Assembly (NCBI RefSeq): GCF_000717995.1 | Contig: NZ_JODM01000052.1 | Location: forward strand, 1-20,790 | DNA: 20,790 nt | Origin: Streptomyces violaceorubidus | Lineage (GTDB): Bacteria; Actinomycetota; Actinomycetes; Streptomycetales; Streptomycetaceae | Direction: 5' to 3' | Shown: positions 1 through 7,762 of the stretch, piece after piece | Layout: each line of letters opens with the position of its first letter | Position numbering within the stretch: the first letter of the stretch is position 1 | Notes under the pieces: generated by a model | What the model was told of the DNA's origin: nothing | The model's database searches: none | What the model saw: only the letters and a program-made list of their open reading frames with translations | Position numbers and translations under genes: made by a program

Positions 1-48
1 GATGGTACTGCAGGGGGGACCCTGTGGGAGAGTAGGACGCCGCCGAAC
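1..48 (+). rRNA. 5S ribosomal RNA, 3' end (partial)
   Basis: The first bases match the 3' part of a Streptomyces 5S rRNA as I recall it: the conserved GATGGTACTG segment, the CAGGG/CCCTG hairpin, and the terminal CGCCGCCGAAC that pairs with the 5' end of the molecule. The 5' portion lies before the window. Two intrinsic terminators follow directly, which fits the end of a 16S-23S-5S operon. The exact mature 3' end (about 48) is estimated. Confidence 0.85.
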
Positions 49-63
49 AATTATTGCGAGGAG

Positions 64-92
64 ACCCCGCACCGGGAACGGTGCGGGGTTTT
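64..92 (+). terminator. rRNA operon terminator 1
   Basis: A 9-bp perfect stem (CCCCGCACC at 65-73 with GGTGCGGGG at 80-88) encloses a 6-base loop and is followed by TTTT at 89-92. This is a classical rho-independent terminator 16 bases after the 5S rRNA end. Confidence 0.85.
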
Positions 93-122
93 CTGCGTTC
101 AGGGGTTGTTGAAACGAGAGTG

Positions 123-148
123 GGCGGGGCCTTTTGGCCCCGCCTTTT
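123..148 (+). terminator. rRNA operon terminator 2, abutting the DUF58 stop
   Basis: A 9-bp perfect stem (GGCGGGGCC at 123-131 with GGCCCCGCC at 136-144) encloses a TTTT loop and is followed by TTTT at 145-148. It is the second of two tandem plus-strand terminators. It ends one base before the stop codon of the convergent DUF58 gene, so the same hairpin may also limit transcription from that side, although the minus strand has no strong T run after the stem. Confidence 0.75.
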
Positions 149-1460
149 CTATAGGCGGCCTGCCGCTTTGAGTTCCAGGTAGGCGTCTGCGAGGGCCGGG
201 GGGAGCTCGTCCGGGGTCGCGTCGACGACTGTCACGCCGTGCCGGCGTAGTCGGTCGGCGATGTTGCGGCGTTCCGACTGGGCCTGTGCGGCCGCTGCGG
301 CTTCGTAGACGGCGTCCGTGTGGCCGCGGGCTTCGGCCATCCGCGCCACGTAGGGGTCGGCCACCGAGGCGACGAGAACCGTGTGGCGTTGGGTCAGCTG
401 TGGCAGGAGCGGGAGCAGTCCCTCCTCGATCGGGGCTGCGTCGAGCGTCGTGAACAGCACGATCAGGGACCGGCGGGGGGGCCGACCGGAGTGTGGCGGC
501 GGTCAGGCCCCGCGCGTCGGTCTCCACCAGTTCCGGCTCCAGGGTCGCCATGGCGTTGACCAGGGAAGGCAGGACGTCACCCGCCGAGCGGCCCTGCAGC
601 AGGGCGCGTACCCGGCGGTCGTGGGCGAGGAGGTCGACGCGGTCGCCCGCGCGGGAGGCCAGGGCGGCCAGGAGCAGTGCGGCGTCCATGGCCGCGTCGA
701 GGCGGGGGGCATCGCCCACGCGTCCGGCCGAGGTACGGCCGGTGTCGAGGACGAGCAGGATGTGGCGGTCGCGTTCGGGGCGCCAGGTGCGTACGGCGAC
801 GGTGGAGTGGCGGGCGGTGGCGCGCCAGTCGATGGAACGGGTGTCGTCGCCGGGGACGTACTCGCGCAGGCTGTCGAACTCCGTGCCCTCCCCGCGGGTG
901 AGGACGCTGGTGCGGCCGTCGAGTTCGCGGAGCCGGGACAGCTTGGAGGGGAGGTGCTTGCGGCTGGTGAACGGGGGCAGCACGCGTACCGTCCAGGGAA
1001 CGCGGTGGGTGCCCTGGCGGGTGAGGAGGCCCAGGGGGCCGTAGGACCGGATCGTGACGCGGTCCGCGTGACGGTCGCCGCGGCGGGTGGGGCGCAGGCG
1101 GGTGGTCACGCGGCGGCGTTCGCCGGCGGGCACCGTCAGGCTGTGGCGGGAGGCCGCCGTCTCGGTACCCGGCAGCCAGGTGCTGGGCGGCCAGGCGTCA
1201 CGCAGGCGGGCCCGGAGCGGGCGGCCCGACGGGTTGGTGACCGTCAGGGTGACGTCGGCGGTCTCGCCCAGGCGGACGGAGGTGTCGCCGGAGCGGTTCA
1301 GGCCGAGGCGCCGTACGGGGGCGGCCAGGGCGAAGTCGCAGGCGCAGGCGACGGCCAGCGGGGCGTTGACCGCGAGGATGCCCGTCCAGCCGGGGTCCCA
1401 GATGCCGATGGGGACGGAGCCCAGGGCCGCGATGAGCGCGGCGCGTCCGGTGAGGGCCAT
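149..1460 (-). CDS. DUF58 domain protein (vWA-like), apparent frameshift
   Basis: DUF58 proteins have a von Willebrand factor A-like fold and usually sit beside MoxR ATPases; their molecular role is poorly defined. Two hydrophobic segments lie near the N-terminus (about residues 8-20 and 28-48). The DUF58 signature EFDSLREYVPGDDTRSIDW is at about 194-212, and a vWA-type strand ends in LDTG near 237-240. The ATG at 1458-1460 overlaps the MoxR stop (TGATG), which implies coupled translation; no separate ribosome binding site is seen. The reading frame breaks at about residue 327, in seven consecutive G on the plus strand (475-481). Removing one base restores a continuous family-like C-terminus that stops at 149-151, giving about 436 residues. 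As written, the frame instead runs out of register to a stop at 99-101. The cause is either a sequence error or a recent real frameshift. Confidence 0.85.
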
Positions 1461-2452
1461 CAGCGGGGAACGGGGACGTGGGCGAGGATCGAGTTGATGA
1501 CCGAGTCCGTGGTCACGCCCTCCATCTCGGCCTCCGGGCGGAGCTGTACGCGGTGCCGGAGGGTGGGGAGGGCCAGGGCTTTCACGTCGTCGGGGGTGAC
1601 GTAGTCGCGGCCGGTCAGCCAGGCCCACGCGCGGGCGGTCGACAACAGGGCCGTGGCACCGCGCGGGGAGACGCCGAGGGTGAGGGACGGCGACTCGCGG
1701 GTGGCGCGGCAGATGTCGACGACGTAGGCGGTGATCTCCGGGGAGACGGTCGTCTTGGCGGCCTCCGCGCGGGCGGCCTCCAGGTCGGCGGCGCTCGCGA
1801 CGGGGCGTACGCCGGCGGCGTGCAGGTCGCGCGGGTTGAAGCCGGCGGCGTGGCGGGTGAGGACGTCGATCTCGTCCTGGCGGGTGGGGAGGGGGACGGT
1901 GAGTTTGAGGAGGAAGCGGTCCAGTTGGGCTTCGGGGAGGGGGTAGGTGCCCTCGTACTCGACCGGGTTCTGGGTGGCCGCGACGAGGAAGGGCTCGGGG
2001 AGCGGGCGGGGTGTGCCGTCCACCGTGACCTGGCGCTCCTCCATGGCTTCGAGGAGGGAGGACTGGGTCTTCGGGGGCGTCCGGTTGATCTCGTCGGCGA
2101 GGAGGAGGTTGGTGAAGACCGGGCCGGGCTGGAAGGAGAACTCGGTGGTGCGGGCGTCGTAGACCAGCGAGCCGGTGACGTCGCTGGGCATCAGGTCGGG
2201 GGTGAACTGGACGCGTTTGGTGTCGAGTTCGGTGGCGGCGGCGAGGGTGCGGACGAGGAGGGTCTTGGCGACTCCGGGGACGCCTTCGAGCAGGACGTGG
2301 CCGCGGCAGAGCAGGGCTACGACGAGGCCGGTCACGGCGGCGTCCTGGCCGACCACGGCCTTGGCGATCTCGGCGCGCAGGGCTTCGAGGGCGGCACGGG
2401 CGTTGCCCGGGGCCGCGGTCTGCCCGGCGTTGTCAGTGGTCGGGTCCATCAT
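1460..2452 (-). CDS. MoxR-family AAA+ ATPase
   Basis: A 330-residue ATPase of the MoxR branch of the AAA+ superfamily. These proteins are thought to act as chaperones that mature or activate partner complexes, commonly with vWA/DUF58 proteins. The Walker A motif GVPGVAKT is at about 57-64, Walker B LLLADE at about 116-121, followed by the MoxR-typical INRTPPKTQSSLLEAMEERQ, and sensor-1 ATQNP is at about 159-163. The C-terminal lid carries SPRGATALL. The first of two adjacent ATG codons (2450-2452) overlaps the stop of the DUF4350 gene as ATGA, and GAGAGG lies about 10 bases upstream, so that start was chosen. It is the fourth gene of a five-gene minus-strand operon and is followed immediately by DUF58, its usual partner. 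Confidence 0.95.
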   Translation of the reverse strand: MMDPTTDNAGQTAAPGNARAALEALRAEIAKAVVGQDAAVTGLVVALLCRGHVLLEGVPGVAKTLLVRTLAAATELDTKRVQFTPDLMPSDVTGSLVYDARTTEFSFQPGPVFTNLLLADEINRTPPKTQSSLLEAMEERQVTVDGTPRPLPEPFLVAATQNPVEYEGTYPLPEAQLDRFLLKLTVPLPTRQDEIDVLTRHAAGFNPRDLHAAGVRPVASAADLEAARAEAAKTTVSPEITAYVVDICRATRESPSLTLGVSPRGATALLSTARAWAWLTGRDYVTPDDVKALALPTLRHRVQLRPEAEMEGVTTDSVINSILAHVPVPR

Positions 2453-3666
2453 GGACGGCGTACCTCTCTTTCGAGGGCGTCGAGTTGGTCGGCGAGTGCG
2501 ATGAGGGCCGCGTCGTCGCCGGGCGGCGGGCCGAAGAGGAGGGTGTGCGGGGCCTGTCCGTCGCCGTGTGCGCCGTGGAGGTGGGCGGACAGGGCGGGCA
2601 GCAGGGACTCGGGCGTGTGCGCCTGGGTGACGGGGACGCCTACGAGAGGGGCGAGACGGGTGCGGGTGGCGGAGCGAAGAGCGGTGGCGGCCCGGTTGCG
2701 GGCGTTCGCCCTGCGGTAGAGGCGGGCGCGGCCTTCGACGGTTTCGGAGGCGCGGATCGCGACGGGGAGTTTTTCGGGCACCAGGGGGCCGAGTCGGCGT
2801 GCCCGCCACAGGGCGGCGAGGGCGGCGGCGATGAAGAGTTGCAGGGTGCCCCAGAGCCAGCCGGACGGGAGCAGGTCGAAGAGGCTGCGTTCGTCGTCCG
2901 GGTCCGGGAGGTCGGAGAGGGAGGGGAGGTACCAGACCAGGTGGTCGCGGGAGCCGAGGAGTTGCAGGGCGAGCGAGGCGTTGCCGTGCTCGTCGAGGTG
3001 GTCGTTGAAGAGGATGTCGCGGGCGCCGAGGACGACGGTGTCGCCCGGGGTGCCCTTTGCCGATGCCTTCGCGGAGGGGTCGGGGATGCGCAGCAGGGTG
3101 GCCAGGCGCCGGCTGGGGTAGCAGGCGTCGGCTTCGAGGTGGGTGCTGTAGCGGATGCCGCCGGTGTCGGCGTTGCCCGCGCGCCGTGCGGCGGGCAGGT
3201 CGCAGGCGGGGGCGAGCGTCGAGTCGAAGCTGAGCGCGGGGTCGGCGGTGACGCCGGGGGCGAGGCGTTCGACGGCACCGCCGCCGGGGGCGACGAGGAC
3301 GGTGCGTCCACCGGATCCGGTCGTCGCCGCGTGCAGTCGCGTCTGCTGGCGTTCCGTCAGGAGGTCGGGCACGGCTACCAGCAGGGTGGTGTCCGGCCGG
3401 ACCGCGGCCCGCGCCTCGGCCAGGGTGGCGACCACGCGCGTGGAGACCCCCCGGTCGGCCAGGAGTTCGGCGACGGCGCGGCTGCCGTAGGGGTCGGCGG
3501 AGCGCGGGTCGAGTTCCCCGTGCCGGGCGTCGGAGCGGACGACCGCGATCGCGACGGCTCCGACCAGCAGCAGCACGAGGGCGAGCGCGATGCCCCGCGC
3601 GCGGGTCCACACCTGGCGGGCGGTGGGCGAGGCCGCGGTGGTGGGGAGCGTGGCCTCGGTGGTCAT
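2449..3666 (-). CDS. DUF4350 domain membrane protein
   Basis: A 405-residue protein of unknown biochemical function. A transmembrane helix lies at about residues 25-43, followed by a large, probably extracytoplasmic domain (about 50-268) of the DUF4350 type, which recalls a GATase1-like or periplasmic-binding fold. A second helix lies at about 270-287, then a basic cytoplasmic C-terminal region. The domain segment GSRAVAELLADRGV followed by LLVAVPDLLT is typical of the family. The ATG overlaps the upstream DUF4129 stop as ATGA, with GGGGAG 7 bases before it. The position between DUF4129 and MoxR is common in actinobacteria and suggests a membrane component of the MoxR-linked system. That role is inferred from context only. 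Confidence 0.88.
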   Translation of the reverse strand: MTTEATLPTTAASPTARQVWTRARGIALALVLLLVGAVAIAVVRSDARHGELDPRSADPYGSRAVAELLADRGVSTRVVATLAEARAAVRPDTTLLVAVPDLLTERQQTRLHAATTGSGGRTVLVAPGGGAVERLAPGVTADPALSFDSTLAPACDLPAARRAGNADTGGIRYSTHLEADACYPSRRLATLLRIPDPSAKASAKGTPGDTVVLGARDILFNDHLDEHGNASLALQLLGSRDHLVWYLPSLSDLPDPDDERSLFDLLPSGWLWGTLQLFIAAALAALWRARRLGPLVPEKLPVAIRASETVEGRARLYRRANARNRAATALRSATRTRLAPLVGVPVTQAHTPESLLPALSAHLHGAHGDGQAPHTLLFGPPPGDDAALIALADQLDALEREVRRP

Positions 3667-4412
3667 TCGGCGGCTCCCCGGCGGGTGTCCCGGTCCCTGT
3701 CGCCCGTGGGGCCCCCGGCCGTACTGCTCGTGAGGTGCGGCTTGCCGCGTTCCAGGTCGTGGTCGAGTGCGGTGAGGCGCCGGTACGACGGTTCGCTGCC
3801 GGACCTGCCGCCGTACGCGACGTCGTCGAAGTCGCGGGCGGCGGCGCGCAGCCGGTCCCTGTGGGCGGGCAGGGAGTGGCCGGCCTCGGTGGCCGCCTCG
3901 TCGGCGGTGCGGCCGGGGCGGACGTCGAGCAGGGCGCGTTCCTCCAGGGCGCGGACGACGGCCCGCATGCGCTCCTGGACGGCCTGGCTCCAGTGTCCCT
4001 GGGCGGCGTGTGCCTCGGCGGCGGCCCGGTGGTCGGCGGCACTGCGGGGACGGTCGTCGAACAGGGCGGGGGCGGAGACGGGCGCGCGCCGCGGGGTGCC
4101 CAGGCGCCACCAGAGGGCGCCCAGCACCGCCATGACGGCCACGAGGACGACGACCAGGCCGAGTGTCCCCCCGGGGGTGGCGGTGGACGCCTTGCCGAAC
4201 AGCTCCTCGACCCAGTCCCAGAGGGCGTTCAGGGCCCGTTGGAACCAGCTGGGGTCGTTCTCGTGGTACATGCGTTTGGACAGCTCGCGCCGCGCGTCCT
4301 CCCGTGCGGGGTCGCGCGGGACCGTCACCGGTGGCTCGTCGCCGGAGTGCGACACCGTTCGTACGGCGGCGCGTGACAGCACCTCTGTGAGAACTCCCCC
4401 CGCCCGACCCAC
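3663..4412 (-). CDS. DUF4129 domain membrane protein
   Basis: A protein of about 249 residues with one clear transmembrane helix at about 83-102. A cytoplasmic C-terminal DUF4129 region follows (about 120-230), containing the family-like pattern of an Arg/Glu-rich helix (MRAVVRALEERALLDVRPG), then TADEAATEAG and a DFDDVAYGG segment. DUF4129 is often fused to or encoded beside transglutaminase-like or MoxR/DUF58 genes; no transglutaminase is present here. The GTG at 4410-4412 has GGGGAG about 8 bases upstream and begins 4 bases after the preceding stop. A second in-frame GTG at 4380-4382 also has a purine-rich stretch upstream, so the start is uncertain by ten codons. Function is unknown; a link to the envelope is inferred. 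Confidence 0.85.
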   Translation of the reverse strand: MGRAGGVLTEVLSRAAVRTVSHSGDEPPVTVPRDPAREDARRELSKRMYHENDPSWFQRALNALWDWVEELFGKASTATPGGTLGLVVVLVAVMAVLGALWWRLGTPRRAPVSAPALFDDRPRSAADHRAAAEAHAAQGHWSQAVQERMRAVVRALEERALLDVRPGRTADEAATEAGHSLPAHRDRLRAAARDFDDVAYGGRSGSEPSYRRLTALDHDLERGKPHLTSSTAGGPTGDRDRDTRRGAAE

Positions 4413-4416
4413 CCCG

Positions 4417-5784
4417 TCAGCTCCCCGGGACGGCGCCGGGGGTGCCGGGGCCCTGGGCGCCGGCGGCGCGGGCCAGTTCGAGGTCGAGGGCCTCGCGGCG
4501 GATCCGCTGGTCGATGTACAGCAGTACGGTCACGCCCGCCGTGATCGGGAAGGTGATCATGGAGCCGATCACCGAACCGATGCCGCTGACGACGAGGAAC
4601 GTCCAGCCGAGGTCGCCGGTGCCCTCCAGGAAGCCGCCGACGCCGTCGCCACCGAGGGTCGCGGCGAGGAAGGCGAAGGGGATCACGATGATCGACGCGA
4701 TGACGTTGGCGATGACCGTGGCGAGCAGCTGGATGCCGAAGACGCGCCACCAGGAGCCGCGCACCAGCTTCACCGAGCGGCCCAGGGCCTTCTTGATGCC
4801 CTGCTTCTCCAGCATCAGCGCGGGGGACGCCAGCGAGAAGCGGACCATGAGCCAGATCGCCACGACTCCGCCCGCCAGGAAGCCCAGGGCGGTCAGGGCC
4901 ACTCCGGCCTCGCCGCCCGCGGTCGCCGTGACCAGGAGACCGGGTGTCATGCCGACCGTGAGGAGTCCGGCGACGATGAGCAGCAGCAGGACGATCAGGC
5001 CGAACAGCTTCAGCACCTGGGGGCGGGCGTCCCGCCACGCCTCGCCGGTGGTCACCGGCCTGCCGAGTACGGCGCGGCTGGTGACGGTGGTGAGCAGGGC
5101 GGTGGCCAGTACCGTGCCGATCAGGGAGATCAGGAAGATGACGCCCGAGTTGATCGTGGTGTCGGCCAGCGCGTCGCCGAGTTCGCTCAGGGTGGCGTCG
5201 GGGTCGTTGAGCACCTCGCTGCCGGTGTCGTCCAGGACGAGGCCCTGGAGCAGCACGACGATGACCTCGGTGAAGATGGCGACGGTCAGGGAGATGCCGA
5301 GGACGGTGCGCCAGTAGGTGCGCATGGTGGAGACGGCGCCGTCGAGGATCTCGCCGACACCGAGTGGGCGGAGCGGGATCACGCCGGGCTTGGCCGCGGG
5401 CGGGGGACCGCCCCAGCCGCCGCCCCAGCCGCCTCCCCAGCCGCCGGGGCCGCCGTAGCCTGCGGGGCCCCCGTAGCCGCCTCCGTAGCCGCCTCGGGGA
5501 GGTCCGGGCGGCGGGGTGCCCCAGCCCGGACCGGGCGGTGGGGGAGGCGGGGCCTGGCCCTGGTCGGCGGGCCCGGTGGGCGCGGACCACTGGCCGGCGG
5601 GCGGCTGCTCCTTGGACCACTTCGTGCCGGGGCTCGTCGGTTCCGCACCCGGCCGGTCCGCGGGCGGCGCGGGCTGATCGGGGCCGACGGGGCGGTCGGC
5701 GGGCTCGGCGGGGCCGGACGCGCCGGGCTCGTGCCCGTCGGACGGGGCGGATCCGGGCGAGGCCCAGCCCGGAGTGTCGTTCAT
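4417..5784 (-). CDS. multi-pass membrane protein with Pro/Gly-rich N-terminus (GPDPase membrane-domain-like)
   Basis: A 455-residue first gene of the minus-strand operon. Residues 1 to about 134 are low complexity: Pro/Gly/Asp-rich, then Gly-Tyr and Gly-Trp repeats (GGYGGGYGG, GGWGGGWGG). A conserved IPLRPLGVGEILDGA segment introduces about six transmembrane helices ending near residue 430. This layout matches Streptomyces proteins annotated as glycerophosphoryl diester phosphodiesterase membrane domain, but there is no phosphodiesterase catalytic domain and no evidence of that activity. The ATG has AAGGAG five bases upstream. The 140-bp gap to the divergent mtnA must hold the operon promoter, which I could not pinpoint. 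The disordered cytoplasmic N-terminus may bind partners (inference). Confidence 0.85.
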   Translation of the reverse strand: MNDTPGWASPGSAPSDGHEPGASGPAEPADRPVGPDQPAPPADRPGAEPTSPGTKWSKEQPPAGQWSAPTGPADQGQAPPPPPPGPGWGTPPPGPPRGGYGGGYGGPAGYGGPGGWGGGWGGGWGGPPPAAKPGVIPLRPLGVGEILDGAVSTMRTYWRTVLGISLTVAIFTEVIVVLLQGLVLDDTGSEVLNDPDATLSELGDALADTTINSGVIFLISLIGTVLATALLTTVTSRAVLGRPVTTGEAWRDARPQVLKLFGLIVLLLLIVAGLLTVGMTPGLLVTATAGGEAGVALTALGFLAGGVVAIWLMVRFSLASPALMLEKQGIKKALGRSVKLVRGSWWRVFGIQLLATVIANVIASIIVIPFAFLAATLGGDGVGGFLEGTGDLGWTFLVVSGIGSVIGSMITFPITAGVTVLLYIDQRIRREALDLELARAAGAQGPGTPGAVPGS

Positions 5785-5888
5785 CGTCGCTCCTTCACGG
5801 TGCCCGTCCGCGGTCGCGGCGGCGGGTTGGCAGCCATCGTGCCATGGGGGCGTGGGGTGCGGACCGGGCGCGGTAGGGGCTGCGCACC

Positions 5889-5924
5889 TTCAATTGTCCG
5901 TCGTTCAGGGGGCAGACTGACCGC
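5889..5924 (+). promoter_or_regulatory. candidate leaderless promoter of mtnA
   Basis: TTCAAT (5889-5894) and CAGACT (5913-5918) are 18 bases apart and resemble the -35 and -10 elements of a housekeeping promoter, each with mismatches. The predicted transcription start falls on the A of the mtnA ATG at 5925. No Shine-Dalgarno site lies at a useful distance; AGGGGG is 12 bases upstream of the ATG. A leaderless message is therefore plausible. Confidence 0.35.
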
Positions 5925-7067
5925 ATGGCTGATCAGGACGCGCGAAGCGGCGAGGGCACGCGGCCGACCGGGATGCCGGTCCTTCGCTGGGAGGAACCCC
6001 CGGAGGGCCCGGTGCTGGTGCTGTTGGACCAGACCAGGCTGCCGGCCGAGGAGGTCGAGCTGGTCTGCACGGATCCGGCCGCGCTGGTGGAGGCGATCCG
6101 CTCGCTCGCCGTGCGCGGGGCACCGCTGCTGGGCATCGCGGGCGCCTACGGGGTCGCGCTCGCCGCCGTGCGCGGCTTCGAGGTCGAGGAGGCCGCGGCG
6201 GCGCTGGCGGGGGCCCGCCCCACCGCGGTGAACCTCGCCGTGGGAGTACGGCGGGCGCAGGCCGCCCACCAGGAGGCGCTCGGCAGGACCGGGGACGCCC
6301 GGCAGGCCGCCGCGGCGGCGCTGGACGCGGCGCGGGCGCTGCACCGGGAGGACGCCCGGGCCAGCGCCCGGATGGCCGCCCACGGACTGGCGCTGCTCGA
6401 CGAGCTGCTGCCCGCCGGAGGGCACCGCGTCCTCACGCACTGCAACACCGGTTCGCTGGTGTCGGGCGGTGAAGGGACCGCCTTCGCGGTGGCCCTCGCG
6501 GCGCACCGGTCGGGGCGGCTGCGACGCCTGTGGGTGGACGAAACGCGCCCCTTGCTGCAAGGTGCTCGCCTGACGGCATACGAGGCGGCCCGCAACGACA
6601 TGGCGTACACCTTGCTCACCGACAACGCGGCGGGTTCGCTCTTCGCGGCGGGGGAGGTGGACGCGGTGCTGATAGGGGCGGACCGCATCGCGGCCGACGG
6701 TTCGGTGGCGAACAAGGTGGGGAGCTATCCGCTCGCGGTGCTCGCGCGGTACCACCACGTGCCGTTCATCGTGGTGGCGCCGGTCACGACGGTGGATCCG
6801 GACACGCCGGACGGGGCGTCCATCGAAGTGGAACAGCGTCCCGGACATGAGGTGACCGAGGTCACAGCACCCCAGGTGCCGGTGGCGGGAGCGGGAGGCG
6901 GGATTCCGGTGGCACCCCTGGGGACCCAGGCGTACAACCCGGCGTTCGATGTGACTCCGCCCGAACTGGTGACGGCGATCGTCACCGAGGAGGGCGTGGT
7001 TTCGCCCGTGACGGCCGACGCCCTGGCCGTGCTGTGTGCCAGGTCACGCCAGGTAACGATTAGCTAA
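5925..7067 (+). CDS. mtnA: methylthioribose-1-phosphate isomerase
   Basis: A 380-residue cytosolic isomerase that converts 5-methylthioribose-1-phosphate to methylthioribulose-1-phosphate in the methionine salvage pathway. It is homologous to eIF2B-like subunits. Family motifs are clear: RGAPLLG at about 64-70, the catalytic Cys in THCNTG (about C173), the catalytic Asp in IGADR (about D253), NKVGSY at about 263-268, and NPAFDVTP near the C-terminus. No other salvage gene is in the window. The gene reads divergently from the MoxR operon and ends only 4 bases before the mtrA start, so read-through into mtrAB is likely. The ATG at 5925 fits a leaderless start. An N-terminal extension of about 20 residues precedes the conserved fold. 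Confidence 0.95.
   Translation: MADQDARSGEGTRPTGMPVLRWEEPPEGPVLVLLDQTRLPAEEVELVCTDPAALVEAIRSLAVRGAPLLGIAGAYGVALAAVRGFEVEEAAAALAGARPTAVNLAVGVRRAQAAHQEALGRTGDARQAAAAALDAARALHREDARASARMAAHGLALLDELLPAGGHRVLTHCNTGSLVSGGEGTAFAVALAAHRSGRLRRLWVDETRPLLQGARLTAYEAARNDMAYTLLTDNAAGSLFAAGEVDAVLIGADRIAADGSVANKVGSYPLAVLARYHHVPFIVVAPVTTVDPDTPDGASIEVEQRPGHEVTEVTAPQVPVAGAGGGIPVAPLGTQAYNPAFDVTPPELVTAIVTEEGVVSPVTADALAVLCARSRQVTIS
7041..7060 (+). promoter_or_regulatory. candidate MtrA operator: 10-bp direct repeat before mtrA
   Basis: Two tandem decamers, AGGTCACGCC and AGGTAACGAT, share 7 of 10 positions and are spaced exactly one helical turn apart. They lie inside the last codons of mtnA and end 11 bases before the mtrA ATG. 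OmpR/PhoB-type regulators bind such direct repeats, and GTCAC/GTAAC half-sites resemble reported MtrA motifs (from memory). Autoregulation of mtrA is an inference. Confidence 0.4.
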
Positions 7068-7071
7068 TGGG

Positions 7072-7761
7072 ATGATGTCGTTTATGAAGGGACGAGTCCT
7101 TGTCGTCGACGACGACACCGCACTGGCCGAGATGCTCGGCATTGTGCTGCGTGGTGAGGGTTTTGAGCCATCTTTCGTAGCCGACGGCGACAAGGCGCTG
7201 GCCGCCTTCCGGGAGACCAAGCCCGACCTGGTACTGCTCGACCTGATGCTGCCCGGACGGGACGGCATCGAGGTGTGCCGCCTGATCAGGGCGGAGTCGG
7301 GTGTGCCGATCGTGATGCTGACGGCGAAGAGTGACACCGTCGACGTCGTGGTGGGCCTGGAGTCGGGTGCCGACGACTACATCGTGAAGCCGTTCAAGCC
7401 GAAGGAGCTGGTGGCCCGGATCCGGGCGCGGCTGCGGAGGTCCGAGGAACCGGCGCCGGAACAGCTCGCCATAGGCGACCTGGTCATCGACGTGGCCGGT
7501 CACTCCGTGAAGCGGGACGGACAGTCGATCGCGCTGACGCCGCTGGAGTTCGACCTCCTGGTGGCGCTGGCCCGCAAGCCGTGGCAGGTGTTCACGCGCG
7601 AGGTGCTCCTGGAGCAGGTCTGGGGATACCGGCACGCCGCCGACACCCGCCTGGTCAACGTGCACGTCCAGCGGCTGCGCTCCAAGGTCGAGAAGGACCC
7701 GGAGAAGCCGGAGATCGTGGTGACGGTTCGCGGCGTCGGCTACAAGGCCGGACCGAGCTGA
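7072..7761 (+). CDS. mtrA: two-component response regulator MtrA
   Basis: A 229-residue OmpR/PhoB-family DNA-binding response regulator, partner of MtrB. The receiver domain (about 7-120) has the acidic pocket D13/D14, the phosphoacceptor D57 in LLDLMLPG, T84 and K106 in VKPFKP. The winged-helix effector (about 131-226) contains LTPLEFDLL and the TRLVNVHVQRLRSK recognition helix. In actinobacteria MtrA controls cell-wall hydrolases, division and development genes and, in Streptomyces, nitrogen and antibiotic genes. Three nearby ATG codons (7072, 7075, 7084) are possible starts. The first matches the N-terminus MMSFMKG that I recall for Streptomyces MtrA. No Shine-Dalgarno site precedes any of them, so translation may be leaderless or coupled to mtnA. 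mtrB starts one base after the stop. Confidence 0.96.
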   Translation: MMSFMKGRVLVVDDDTALAEMLGIVLRGEGFEPSFVADGDKALAAFRETKPDLVLLDLMLPGRDGIEVCRLIRAESGVPIVMLTAKSDTVDVVVGLESGADDYIVKPFKPKELVARIRARLRRSEEPAPEQLAIGDLVIDVAGHSVKRDGQSIALTPLEFDLLVALARKPWQVFTREVLLEQVWGYRHAADTRLVNVHVQRLRSKVEKDPEKPEIVVTVRGVGYKAGPS

Positions 7762-7762
7762 C

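Noticed and set aside
5400..5510. A tandem repeat array in GC-rich DNA resembling a CRISPR or satellite
   Set aside because: The repetition is codon-level, from the Gly-Tyr and Gly-Trp repeats of the membrane protein; there are no spacer-repeat units.
5785..5924. A SAM or other riboswitch in front of mtnA
   Set aside because: The gap is only 140 bp, no conserved riboswitch core is visible, and the promoter evidence suggests the message starts at the ATG.
2485..6231. A 1248-codon plus-strand open frame opposite the MoxR operon
   Set aside because: It is the antisense of five well-supported minus-strand genes. Its translation is low complexity with no family similarity; long antisense frames are normal in GC-rich DNA.
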